Below are positions 7,786-15,236 of a DNA stretch of 41,648 bases, one piece after another. The notes beneath the pieces are model-generated. The model worked only from the letters and a program-made list of their open reading frames with translations, did not search any database and had not been told where the DNA came from. This DNA is from Actinomycetes bacterium. GTDB lineage: Bacteria; Actinomycetota; Thermoleophilia; Gaiellales; Gaiellaceae. Both the position numbers and the translations under genes were made by a program. The DNA is taken from NCBI GenBank assembly GCA_026708005.1, contig JAPOVR010000109.1:1-41648 (forward strand), written 5' to 3'. Position 1 is the first letter of the stretch; each line of letters starts with the position of its first letter.

Positions 7786-9397
7786 CCGCGCTCCGAAGCT
7801 GATCGGGCATGGGCTTGAACTGGCAGCCCTCGACGAAGATGTCGAAGAAGTCGGGCGTCGTCTCGAGCTCGATGTGCTGGATCCGCAGCACGAGCGCCTC
7901 GAGCCACATCCGAGCGGTCTCTGAGAGCAAGAGCCGCCGCGCGCCTCTCACAGAGGCGTTTCCGACCTTGACGACCCGTTCAGGGGGGACGGGGGGGAGG
8001 AAGCCGATGTCGATTGCGTTCTCCACGTCGACGTAGTTCGCGAATCCTCCGACGAGGTACAGCCGCTCGACATCTGCGGGGTCGATGCCGAGGTGGCGCA
8101 TCACGATCCACTGCCCCGCCGTGTTGGCGGCCTTCGCCTGCGCCAGCGCCGACCCATCCGCTCGCGAGAACGTGATTCCCGCCTCCTCGTCGACCGTGAG
8201 CAGGGAGGCTCCGTCTGCAAAGACGCCGAGCGGCGTCATCAGCTCGGAGCGCCGGAGCTCGGCGAGCAGGTCTATGAGCCCGGAGCCGCAGATCCCCTGG
8301 GGCTGCATGCCGCCGATCGTGCGGCAGGTGAACGACCCGTCGTTCTCGCGGCGGATCGACTCGATGGCGCCGTCGACTCCCTGCATGCCGTACTCGACGA
8401 GGCCGCCCTCAAACGCCGGGCCGGCCGGGCAGCTCGCGACGGCGAGCCGTCCGGGTACGGCGAGCGCAACCTCGGTGTTCGTGCCGATGTCGACGATCAT
8501 GACCGTCTCGTCAGTCTCGTCGTCGACCCCGAGCGCGACGAGATCGGCTGCCATGTCCGCACCGACATGGCTCGCGATGAGCGGCGCTCCCCAGATCGAT
8601 GCGTGCGGGTGCGACCGGAACGCCAGCTCGTAAGCGTGGGCCTTGAGCGAGGTCGTCTCGCGCGTGCCGCTGTGCAGCTCGTGCTCGGTCAGCGACTTGT
8701 ACGGCCGCTCACCGATGGGCGAGACGTCGAGTCCGAAGAACAGGTCGCGCATCGTTGAGTTGCCGACGACGACCGCCTCGTACACCTCGCGGCGATCGAT
8801 TCCGCTTGTTGCGTACAGCTCGTCGAGCTTGCGGTTGAGCGCCCTGCGGGCTGCCCGCCGCAGCTGGCCCGTGCCGTCGCTCCCGTCGTAGCTGATGCGG
8901 TTCATGATGTCGCTGCCGCCGAAGCGCTGGGGGTTCTCGAGCGCGCCGACGGCGACCGTTCGCCCGGCGGCCAGGTCGACGAGCTCAGCGACGATCGTCG
9001 TTGTCCCCAGGTCGACGGCCACGCCGTAGATGCCTCCGCGCAGCGGCTCGACCAGCTGCTCGCGGTGGTAGACGTTGCCGTCGATGATGCGCACAACGGC
9101 ATCGGCCGGCTCGGGCTCGTCATCGACGTCGGGCACGAGAATGCGCAGCCGTCGCCGCAGGATTGAGAAGTCGATGCGCGCGTGCGGATCGACCACCGCG
9201 GCCTGGCAGGCGAGGCGGTACGGATCGCGCAGGAACAGCTCGGGCTCGGTGCGGCATGCGAGGAACTCGGCGCCCGCGGCGACCTCGACGATGCACTCCC
9301 GGCACCGCCCCGATCGTCGGCACGACGTCGGCACCCGCAGCTCGAGCTCATCCGCGTCGTCGAAGAGCGTGCGGTCCGGCGCTGCTTGTGTGCTCAT
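7766..9397 (-). CDS. RACo-like corrinoid reactivation protein (DUF4445 ASKHA ATPase)
   Basis: A protein of 543 aa. The N-terminus carries cysteines at 26, 32, 35 and 64 (SCRRSGRCREC ... LACQ), matching the CX5CX2CXnC ligands of a plant-type [2Fe-2S] domain. The rest is an ASKHA-fold ATPase with the phosphate-binding motifs GVAVDLGTTTI and MIVDIGTNTEVAL, then GICGSGLIDLLAELR and YLVGGFANYVD. Proteins of this type (RACo, AE of O-demethylases, RamA analogues) reduce inactive cob(II)amide back to cob(I)amide at the expense of ATP. Its presence strongly supports a working corrinoid methyl cycle rather than simple B12 sensing. The linker before the ATPase domain is shorter than in some anaerobe homologues. 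Confidence 0.9.
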   Translation of the reverse strand: MSTQAAPDRTLFDDADELELRVPTSCRRSGRCRECIVEVAAGAEFLACRTEPELFLRDPYRLACQAAVVDPHARIDFSILRRRLRILVPDVDDEPEPADAVVRIIDGNVYHREQLVEPLRGGIYGVAVDLGTTTIVAELVDLAAGRTVAVGALENPQRFGGSDIMNRISYDGSDGTGQLRRAARRALNRKLDELYATSGIDRREVYEAVVVGNSTMRDLFFGLDVSPIGERPYKSLTEHELHSGTRETTSLKAHAYELAFRSHPHASIWGAPLIASHVGADMAADLVALGVDDETDETVMIVDIGTNTEVALAVPGRLAVASCPAGPAFEGGLVEYGMQGVDGAIESIRRENDGSFTCRTIGGMQPQGICGSGLIDLLAELRRSELMTPLGVFADGASLLTVDEEAGITFSRADGSALAQAKAANTAGQWIVMRHLGIDPADVERLYLVGGFANYVDVENAIDIGFLPPVPPERVVKVGNASVRGARRLLLSETARMWLEALVLRIQHIELETTPDFFDIFVEGCQFKPMPDQLRSADGQVVL

Positions 9398-9418
9398 CGG
9401 GCGCGCCGACCGTCTCAG

Positions 9419-9733
9419 CTAGGCGGTTTCCCAGGCGCTCCGGTAGTCGAGCGCATCGTCTCCGGCGCACGTCATGAGGTGGCCCTCGATCTCTGGTTTG
9501 CGCTGGTTCCGGCACCCGAACCCTGCTGTGCACTGGTCGTGGCGGTTCTTGTAGGGGCAGCGGCGCGTCGAGAGCTCGTTCGCCGTCGACATCATCGATT
9601 CGAACAGCTCGGTGACCCGGTCGAGGCGCTGCTGGTACTCGGCTGGGTCGACGGGCTGCCGTGGCGGCACCCTCGCCTGGCCCTGGGAGGGCTCAGGCGT
9701 GTTCGCTCGGGTGTCGTCCTCAGGCTTCGACAC
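9419..9733 (-). CDS. Small Cys-rich protein of unknown function in the corrinoid operon
   Basis: The GTG at 9733 gives 104 aa and overlaps the last 14 bp of the corrinoid-protein gene, whereas the upstream ATG at 9766 would overlap it by 47 bp. The middle is a predicted helix (PAEYQQRLDRVTELFESMMS). The C-terminal part holds four cysteines, RRCPYKNRHDQCTAGFGC followed by HLMTC, spaced like a zinc or Fe-S binding knuckle. I do not recognise a named family. Its position between the B12-binding protein and the reactivase suggests an accessory for corrinoid charging, reduction or assembly. That is inference from context only. Confidence 0.7.
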   Translation of the reverse strand: MSKPEDDTRANTPEPSQGQARVPPRQPVDPAEYQQRLDRVTELFESMMSTANELSTRRCPYKNRHDQCTAGFGCRNQRKPEIEGHLMTCAGDDALDYRSAWETA

Positions 9734-10484
9734 GGTGCTTCTCGGCCTCTGCGAGCCGCTTGGCAAGCTCGACGCATGCGACGGCGTCCTTGCCGTAGCC
9801 GTCGGCGCCCATGTCCTCGGCGAAGTCCTGCGTCACGGGTGCGCCGCCCACCATGATGCCGATCTCGTCACGCAGCTCCGCATCGATGAACGCCTCGATG
9901 GTCACTCCCATGTTCGGCATCGTCGTTGTGAGGAGCGCCGACATTCCGAGCAGCGCGGGCCGGTGCTCTTCGACCGCGTCGATGAAGTCGTCCGGGGATG
10001 TGTCGACGCCGAGATCGATCACCTCGAACCCGGCACCGCGCAGCATCATGGTGCAGAGGTTCTTACCGATGTCGTGCAGGTCGCCCTTGACCGTGCCCAT
10101 CACGACCGTCGCGATGGGCTCGATGCCCGACTCCGAGAGGATCGGCTCGATGTACGACATGCCGGCCTTCATCGCGCGCGCGCACGCGAGCACCTCGGGC
10201 ACAAAGATGAAGTTCTCGCGGAACTTGATGCCGACGAGGGCCATGCCGGCGATCAGGCCGTCGTCCATGATCTCGAGCGCCGGCACGCCGTCGGCGAGGG
10301 CCTCCCTCGCCAGGGCATCCACGAGCAGGTGCTCGCCCTCGACGAGCGCGGCTGACATCGACTGCATCCGCTCTGAGGCCCCGGCGTACAGCGCGATCAG
10401 CCGCTCCCGCTCGTCTGGTCGCTCGACGAACTGCTCGATCTCGGTCCGCAGGAACTCGTTGGCGACGCTCGTGAGCTCAGGCAT
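9720..10484 (-). CDS. Corrinoid (B12-binding) methyl-carrier protein
   Basis: A protein of 254 aa with the two-domain layout of MtaC/MtbC/MttC and the MetH B12 region. It has a helical cap (about 1-115; DDGLIAGMALVGIKFRENFI, VPEVLACARAM) and a Rossmann-like B12 domain (about 123-250). The lower-ligand motif D-x-H-x-x-G is intact as D135-L-H137-D-I-G140 (TVKGDLHDIGKN), and LLTTTMPNM and MVGGAPVTQDFA are typical of the cobalamin tail pocket. It would carry the methyl group between the UroD-type and pterin-type methyltransferases. Its first codons overlap the stop region of the UroD-type gene by 8 bp. Confidence 0.92.
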   Translation of the reverse strand: MPELTSVANEFLRTEIEQFVERPDERERLIALYAGASERMQSMSAALVEGEHLLVDALAREALADGVPALEIMDDGLIAGMALVGIKFRENFIFVPEVLACARAMKAGMSYIEPILSESGIEPIATVVMGTVKGDLHDIGKNLCTMMLRGAGFEVIDLGVDTSPDDFIDAVEEHRPALLGMSALLTTTMPNMGVTIEAFIDAELRDEIGIMVGGAPVTQDFAEDMGADGYGKDAVACVELAKRLAEAEKHRVEA

Positions 10485-11547
10485 GGCTCGTCGGAGCGGG
10501 CCGACCGAGGTCGTGCGCGTGCCAGTCGATCACGGCCTCTCGGATTGCCCGCAGGCTCTCGATCGGCGTCTGCAGCGGGATCGCGCACTCGGGGCCGATC
10601 ATCTGGACGCCGGCGTCGAGGTTCGCCACGACCTCCTCTCGGACGTCCTGGGGGCTCTTGGCAAAGAGGGTCTCGGGGTTGTTCACGTTGCCGACGAGGC
10701 TGATTCGATCTCCGACGATGTCCATGGACTCCTGCGGCCCGTTCTTCGAGTCGAAGTGGAGCGCCGCCATGCCGGACCGCGCGATGTCGTCCATGCGATC
10801 GACCGTTCTCCCGCAGATGTGGAGGATGAGCGGAACCGGCAGGGCCTCGGCGAACTCGATGTGGAGGTCGAGCAGAAACTCGCGGTAGTAGGCGCCCGAG
10901 ACGAGATCGCCGGTCGCGTGGTCGGGCAGCGTCAGCGCGTCTGCGCCCGCGTCGATCTGTGCCTGTCCGAACACGATGGTCGACTCCTTGAGTCGGTCGA
11001 GGCAGAGCTTCGTGCGGTCCGGGTCGTCGAGCGACATGAGCAGGAACGGCTCGACCCCGAAGCAGTGGTAGCCGAGCGACCACGGCCCCATCGTTTTGCC
11101 GATGATCGCGACCTCATCGCCGAACTGGCGCTTGAGGATCTTGATCGCCTCGATGACGCAGCGTGTGTCCTGGTGCTCAAGCAGGTTGTCCGGGATCCGG
11201 ATGTCGTCTGGCGTCTCATAGATCGGCTCGCGCATCCGAACGGTCGGCCAGTTGTCCTTCTGTTCCCACTGGATCTTGCAGCCGAGCGCCGAGGATTCTT
11301 GGATGATCGAGAACACGGGCATGATCGAGTCGAAGCCAAGCTCGGTGCGGCCGGTTGCTGCCAGCCGCGCCATCAGCTCGGGCTCCCGGTTCGCGTCGGG
11401 GAACGGCGCCTCGACGAGGTCCATGAGCTCGACCGTCGCCACCGAGGTGGGGTTCACCAGGGGCGTGCAGTCGACGGGCTCGCGTCGAAGCGCAGCCAGA
11501 ACCCGCTCGCGGCTGGTCATGGCTGGGCCTGTGGCCGACTCGGTCAT
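10477..11547 (-). CDS. UroD-fold corrinoid methyltransferase (MtaA/CmuA-like)
   Basis: A protein of 356 aa of the uroporphyrinogen decarboxylase fold. The zinc motif H-x-C-x(n)-C of methylcobamide methyltransferases is present (H243, C245 in LILHICGRT; C321 in GPECAIPLQTP), so it should be a thiol/zinc methyltransferase and not a haem enzyme. No separate substrate methyltransferase (MttB, MtaB or similar) lies in the operon, so this protein is the best candidate for the substrate-demethylating step, as CmuA's UroD-like domain is for chloromethane. The methyl donor is unknown. It overlaps the upstream gene by ATGA and the downstream corrinoid protein by 8 bp. Confidence 0.85.
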   Translation of the reverse strand: MTESATGPAMTSRERVLAALRREPVDCTPLVNPTSVATVELMDLVEAPFPDANREPELMARLAATGRTELGFDSIMPVFSIIQESSALGCKIQWEQKDNWPTVRMREPIYETPDDIRIPDNLLEHQDTRCVIEAIKILKRQFGDEVAIIGKTMGPWSLGYHCFGVEPFLLMSLDDPDRTKLCLDRLKESTIVFGQAQIDAGADALTLPDHATGDLVSGAYYREFLLDLHIEFAEALPVPLILHICGRTVDRMDDIARSGMAALHFDSKNGPQESMDIVGDRISLVGNVNNPETLFAKSPQDVREEVVANLDAGVQMIGPECAIPLQTPIESLRAIREAVIDWHAHDLGRPAPTSHA

Positions 11548-12188
11548 GGTTGCTCCTGAGCGCTCGGTGCCGCGAGCACGCCGCGGGATGATGTGACCTC
11601 ATCCTCCCTGAGCGTCGCACGGAGGTTGAGCGCCCGCACGAGCAGCAGGCCGACCACCGCGTCGTGATCCTGGCCGCAGCCGAACGCAACGGTAACGCCG
11701 TCCTCGTCGAGGTCGAGCTCGGCGAGCTTCGCCAGCCCACGCGCGATCGCTGGCGCCCGGCTCTTCGACTCGTCCTGCGCGCCCTGCGCATGCACGCGGT
11801 AGCGGCCGCCCCTCAAGCCCTCGACCACGATGCTCTGGCCGCTGCGGCGGTCCTCAGCCTCGAGCGGGCGCGCTGTCGCTGGCTGGCCTGGAAGGAGCTT
11901 GCAGGCTTCGAGAAACGCGCGCTTGGCCGCGGCACGGTGCCAGGTGCCGCAGGCAAACCGCACCGTGGCTGCCTCGGTTTCACCCCGCTCCAGGTCGCCG
12001 AGCGCCCCCATCGAGTCGGCGATCGACCTCAGCCGGTCGCCTGTGCCGCCCTTCGAGCTGTAGGAGTGGACGAGCGCGACCGTCGTCCCGTTGCGCTCTT
12101 GCTCGTAGAGCGCGATCGAGATGTCCTGGAAATGCGGGTCCATCGCGACGAGCTCGATGCGGGTGCCGAGGTCTGCGATCGTGGGCAT
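11544..12188 (-). CDS. Unrecognised 214-aa protein leading the corrinoid operon
   Basis: ATG at 12188 opens the operon, and the stop overlaps the next start (ATGA at 11544-11547). The sequence is soluble and alpha/beta in character. It has MPTIADLGTRIELVAMDPHF, VALVHSYSSKGGTGDR, a central VRFACGTWHRAAAKRAFLEA, and near the end VTVAFGCGQDHDAVVGLLLV. The paired C/H motifs (CGTWH, CGQDH) look like repeated elements of a duplicated fold, each possibly contributing a ligand. I cannot assign a family. First position in a tightly coupled methyl-transfer operon makes a direct role (substrate binding, zinc-dependent methyl transfer, or regulation) plausible but unproven. Confidence 0.75.
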   Translation of the reverse strand: MPTIADLGTRIELVAMDPHFQDISIALYEQERNGTTVALVHSYSSKGGTGDRLRSIADSMGALGDLERGETEAATVRFACGTWHRAAAKRAFLEACKLLPGQPATARPLEAEDRRSGQSIVVEGLRGGRYRVHAQGAQDESKSRAPAIARGLAKLAELDLDEDGVTVAFGCGQDHDAVVGLLLVRALNLRATLREDEVTSSRGVLAAPSAQEQP

Positions 12189-12224
12189 GACCGACGTTCT
12201 CCGGTGGCGTCTCAGGCTTTGTGC

Positions 12225-12240
12225 TAACTGTTAACAATAC
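12225..12240. promoter_or_regulatory. Putative GntR/FCD operator (TGTTAACA)
   Basis: The perfect palindrome TGTTAACA (12229-12236) sits in an AT-rich island between the GntR-family gene and the first operon gene, 41-48 bp upstream of the ATG at 12188. Its centre and half-sites fit the TnGTnnACnA style of FCD-type GntR operators. It probably controls the methyl-transfer operon. Confidence 0.5.
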
Positions 12241-12259
12241 CGGTCTGGGCGGCGTCCCG

Positions 12260-12937
12260 TCAATCTGCGCTTGGTGTCTCGAGCCCGGCGAACAGGCGCT
12301 CCTCGGCGTAGCGGTAGTGGACCTCGATCGCGGTTCGCAGCGCTGCGGCATCGCGCACGAGCAATGCCGCATGGATGTCCCGGTGGGCGCTGTGCCGCAT
12401 GCCGCCTTGGAGGGTGGGGTTGCCCTCGGCGGCGCTGCGCAGCAGCAGCTGCGTCTGCACGAGCATCTGCTCGTTCATGGCGGCCATCCGACCGTTGCCC
12501 GCGAGCGCGACGAGGCCCCGGTGGAACGCCATGTCGTCGAGGGCGGTCGCGAGGTAGTCGGCACCAACGGGCCAGGCCTCCTCCATCGCCGTGAGGTGCT
12601 GCTCGAGCGCGGCAAGCTCACCGTCGGTGGCGCGCTCGATCGCCACGGCGCCGGCGCCGACCTCGAGCGCCTCCCTGACCGCGTAGACCTCGGCGAGGTC
12701 CCTCGTGGTGAGCGTCGACACAACGGTGCCGCGCCGTGATAGCTCGACGATCAGCCCTTCGCCGAGGAGCTCGCGGATGGCCTGGCGCACCGGCCCGCGG
12801 CTCGTGTCGAAACGCGCGGCGAGCTCTGTCTCGATCAGCTTCGTCCCGGGTGCGAGCTCCCCTCCCAGGATCGCGTTGCGAAGCTGCTCGAGGACGGCTT
12901 CCCAGAGCTTCGGCGGGCGGAACGGCTCGACGCTCAG
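12260..12937 (-). CDS. GntR-family transcriptional regulator (FCD subfamily)
   Basis: About 225 aa. A winged helix at about 10-75 (LWEAVLEQLRNAILGGELAP, GTKLIETELAARFDTSRGPV, RQAIRELLGEGLIV) is followed by an all-helical FCD ligand-binding domain (YAVREALEVGAGAVA, DDMAFHRGLVALAGNGRM, SAHRDIHAALL). The D...H...H arrangement of FCD metal sites is visible. No ATG, GTG or TTG is in frame before the DNA-binding domain. The call uses CTG at 12937, but an out-of-frame ATG at about 12957 opening a seven-codon ORF suggests either a leader peptide or a sequencing frameshift. It lies just upstream of, and codirectional with, the corrinoid operon, and probably responds to its substrate. Confidence 0.85.
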   Translation of the reverse strand: MSVEPFRPPKLWEAVLEQLRNAILGGELAPGTKLIETELAARFDTSRGPVRQAIRELLGEGLIVELSRRGTVVSTLTTRDLAEVYAVREALEVGAGAVAIERATDGELAALEQHLTAMEEAWPVGADYLATALDDMAFHRGLVALAGNGRMAAMNEQMLVQTQLLLRSAAEGNPTLQGGMRHSAHRDIHAALLVRDAAALRTAIEVHYRYAEERLFAGLETPSAD

Positions 12938-13014
12938 CGTGGTGCTCCGCTCCGCATGGCCAGAGCCGCGAAGTGTAGATGAGCGGCAGGCCGTGGTTCG
13001 TGGTGGGGGCGAGA

Positions 13015-13020
13015 TACGAT
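13015..13020 (+). promoter_or_regulatory. Putative -10 box (TACGAT), leaderless start for the 13028 gene
   Basis: TACGAT ends exactly 7 nt before the ATG at 13028, and no ribosome site is visible. This is the usual geometry of actinobacterial leaderless mRNAs. Confidence 0.45.
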
Positions 13021-13027
13021 CCGGCGC

Positions 13028-13972
13028 ATGAAGGTTGTCTTCCACTACTTCACGGGGCCCGGTCTTCGAGCGCGCCTGGATGAGGCGGCCCGCGGCGAGC
13101 TCGTGATCGATGACTGCGCTGAGAGCAACGATGGGCGGTTCGCCGAGCTCATGGCCGAGGCGGTGGTGCTGTGGCATGTCCTCAGGCCCGTAACCCCGGA
13201 GGTGATCGATGGCGCACCGAGCCTGCGGCTCATCCAGAAGATCGGTGTCGGCGTCAACACGATCGACCTCGGCGCGGCGGAGGCGCGCGAGATCGCCGTG
13301 TGCAACCTGCCGGGGACGAACAGCCGGGCCGTGGCCGAGCATGCGCTCTTGCTCATGCTCGGAGCGCTGCGCCGGTCGAGCACGTACGACCGCGCCACAA
13401 GGGCGGGGAGGGGGTGGTCGCTCGGCGGTGAGATCCCGGACACGCTGGGCGAGCTCGGAGGGCGCACGGTGGGGCTCATCGGCTACGGGGCGGTCCCACG
13501 CATCCTCGCCCCGATCCTCGAGGCGCTCGGCGCGCGCGTTCTCTACACGGCGAGGCGCCCTCACGACGATGCTGTAGGGGCGTGGCGCGAGCTGCCCGAG
13601 CTCCTCGCGGAGTCCGATGTGGTCTCGCTGCACGTGCCGCAGACGCCCGAGACCGAGAGGCTCATCAATGCTGAGACCCTCGCATGGATGAAGCCAGGAG
13701 CGGTTCTCGTCAACACGGCGCGGGGAGGCCTCGTCGATGAGCCCGCGCTCGTCGCGGCCCTCGGGAGCGGTCAGCTGCGGGCGGCGGGGCTCGATGTCTT
13801 CGCCGAGGAGCCGGTCGACCCGGCGAACCCGCTGCTCGCGCTCGAGAACGTCATCCTGGCACCCCACATCGCCTGGCTGACACCCGAGACCTTCGAGCGA
13901 AGCTTCGCTGTTGCGGCCGAGAACTGCCGCCGGCTTCGCGACGGGCGCAGCCTGCTCAACCGCGTCATCTGA
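13028..13972 (+). CDS. D-isomer-specific 2-hydroxyacid dehydrogenase
   Basis: A protein of 314 aa. The NAD-binding domain starts near 145 (GRTVGLIGYGAVPRILAPIL). The catalytic triad is visible as R232 (NTARGGLVDE), E261 (DVFAEEPVD) and H280 (ILAPHIAWLT). The nucleotide-binding motif reads G-Y-G-A-V-P, with proline where the third glycine of GxGxxG is usual. Substrate could be glyoxylate, hydroxypyruvate, phosphoglycerate-like or another 2-oxo/2-hydroxy acid. It is the first of three codirectional genes diverging from the GntR gene, with 12 bp to the next, and may be controlled by the same regulator. Confidence 0.88.
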   Translation: MKVVFHYFTGPGLRARLDEAARGELVIDDCAESNDGRFAELMAEAVVLWHVLRPVTPEVIDGAPSLRLIQKIGVGVNTIDLGAAEAREIAVCNLPGTNSRAVAEHALLLMLGALRRSSTYDRATRAGRGWSLGGEIPDTLGELGGRTVGLIGYGAVPRILAPILEALGARVLYTARRPHDDAVGAWRELPELLAESDVVSLHVPQTPETERLINAETLAWMKPGAVLVNTARGGLVDEPALVAALGSGQLRAAGLDVFAEEPVDPANPLLALENVILAPHIAWLTPETFERSFAVAAENCRRLRDGRSLLNRVI

Positions 13973-13984
13973 TCTGCAGGTCTG

Positions 13985-15187
13985 GTGCAGCCGAGGATGC
14001 AAGGTGGCGAGCGGCTGCGGGTTGGCCTCATCGGCTGCGGCCTGATCGCCCAGGTTGCCCACCTGCCCAACCTGCGCGCGTTGCCCGAGCTGTACGAGGT
14101 GCGCGCGCTGTGCGACCTCTCGGCGCAGTCGACCGAGTTCGCTGCCCGGGGCTTCCCTGACGCGCGCCGCTTCGGCTGTGCCGAGGAACTGCTCGCCGAG
14201 CCGCTCGACGCCGTCTTCGTGCTGACCACGGGCGACCACGCGCCGCTCGTTGTTGCGGCGGCCCAAGCCGGCCTGCACGTGTTCGTCGAGAAGCCGCTCT
14301 GTCTCTCGGTCGCGGAGGGCGCGGAGATCCTGCGCGCGGCAGGGCACACCGGCGTGCACGTCATGGTCGGCTACGTGCGCCGCTATTACCGCGAGTACGA
14401 GGAGCTCGTGCGCCGCGTGCAGGCGCTCGATGAGCTCCAGCTCGCACGGATCACCCTCTGGAACCCGCCGCCAGGACTCTACGTGCAGCACCACGACCTG
14501 TTGTCGATCGACGCGACCCATCCGCACGCGGTGGCGCCCGACGGTGCCGCCTCCGTCGTCTACCCGCCGCGCAGCGACATCGATCCCGAGCGCCTCTCGG
14601 AGCTGCAGAGTGAGGACGACCGGTCGGTGCGGCAGGCGATCGGTGAGGCGGCGAGCGACCCGCACCTCCACCGCACGTACCGTTTCGGCCTGCTCGACGG
14701 CTTCATTCATGACTTCAACGCCATCCGCGGCGTGCTGGGCGAGCCCGACGAGCTGCGCTTTGCCGACATTCGGCTCCCGCCGGGCGGGCTGACGGCGGTG
14801 ATGCGCTTCGGGGAGGTCGAGTGCCTCATAGTCTCGGCGAACCTGCCGGGGATTGCCCGCTACGTGAACGAGCTGACCTTCCTCTCGCCGAGCGAACGGC
14901 TGACGCTGAACCTGCCCTACACGTACCTGCGTGACGTCGCGCCGACCCTCGTGACCGAGGGCGGCTCACCCGGGACGGCCCACGCGTGGCGGCGCGAGGA
15001 GACGATCTCGCACGAATGGCCGTTCCGGCGCGAGCTCGTCGAGTTCCATGCGGCAATCACCGAGGGGCGCGAGCCGCGCACGAACGCCGAGGACGGTCTG
15101 CGCGACGTCGCGTTGGCCACGCAGTTCGTTCGCTGCTTCACCGAGCACACGCCGATCTGCACGCCCACCGACCTCGGCCACGGATGA
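13985..15187 (+). CDS. Gfo/Idh/MocA-family NAD(P)-dependent oxidoreductase
   Basis: The GTG at 13985 gives 400 aa; ATG at 13997 is an alternative. An N-terminal Rossmann motif (RVGLIGCGLIAQVAHLPNL) is followed by VFVEKPLCLS, the EKP motif of the family, and a long C-terminal alpha/beta domain with several aromatic stretches (YVRRYYREYEELV). These enzymes oxidise or reduce sugars, inositols and cyclic polyols or their derivatives. Exact substrate unknown. It lies 12 bp after the dehydrogenase and 49 bp before the aldolase gene, suggesting a three-step pathway. Confidence 0.85.
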   Translation: MQPRMQGGERLRVGLIGCGLIAQVAHLPNLRALPELYEVRALCDLSAQSTEFAARGFPDARRFGCAEELLAEPLDAVFVLTTGDHAPLVVAAAQAGLHVFVEKPLCLSVAEGAEILRAAGHTGVHVMVGYVRRYYREYEELVRRVQALDELQLARITLWNPPPGLYVQHHDLLSIDATHPHAVAPDGAASVVYPPRSDIDPERLSELQSEDDRSVRQAIGEAASDPHLHRTYRFGLLDGFIHDFNAIRGVLGEPDELRFADIRLPPGGLTAVMRFGEVECLIVSANLPGIARYVNELTFLSPSERLTLNLPYTYLRDVAPTLVTEGGSPGTAHAWRREETISHEWPFRRELVEFHAAITEGREPRTNAEDGLRDVALATQFVRCFTEHTPICTPTDLGHG

Positions 15188-15236
15188 GAGAGTAGTTCCC
15201 CCAGGCTGCCCCATACCGGCACGGAAGGAGACCGAG

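Noticed and set aside
9811-11559. 582-aa plus-strand open frame
   Set aside because: Antisense to the corrinoid protein and UroD-type methyltransferase, both unmistakable.
12938-14710. Long minus-strand open frame continuing upstream of the GntR gene
   Set aside because: It lies opposite the dehydrogenase and Gfo/Idh/MocA genes, which carry clear motifs; its sequence has no domain and no start near the regulator.
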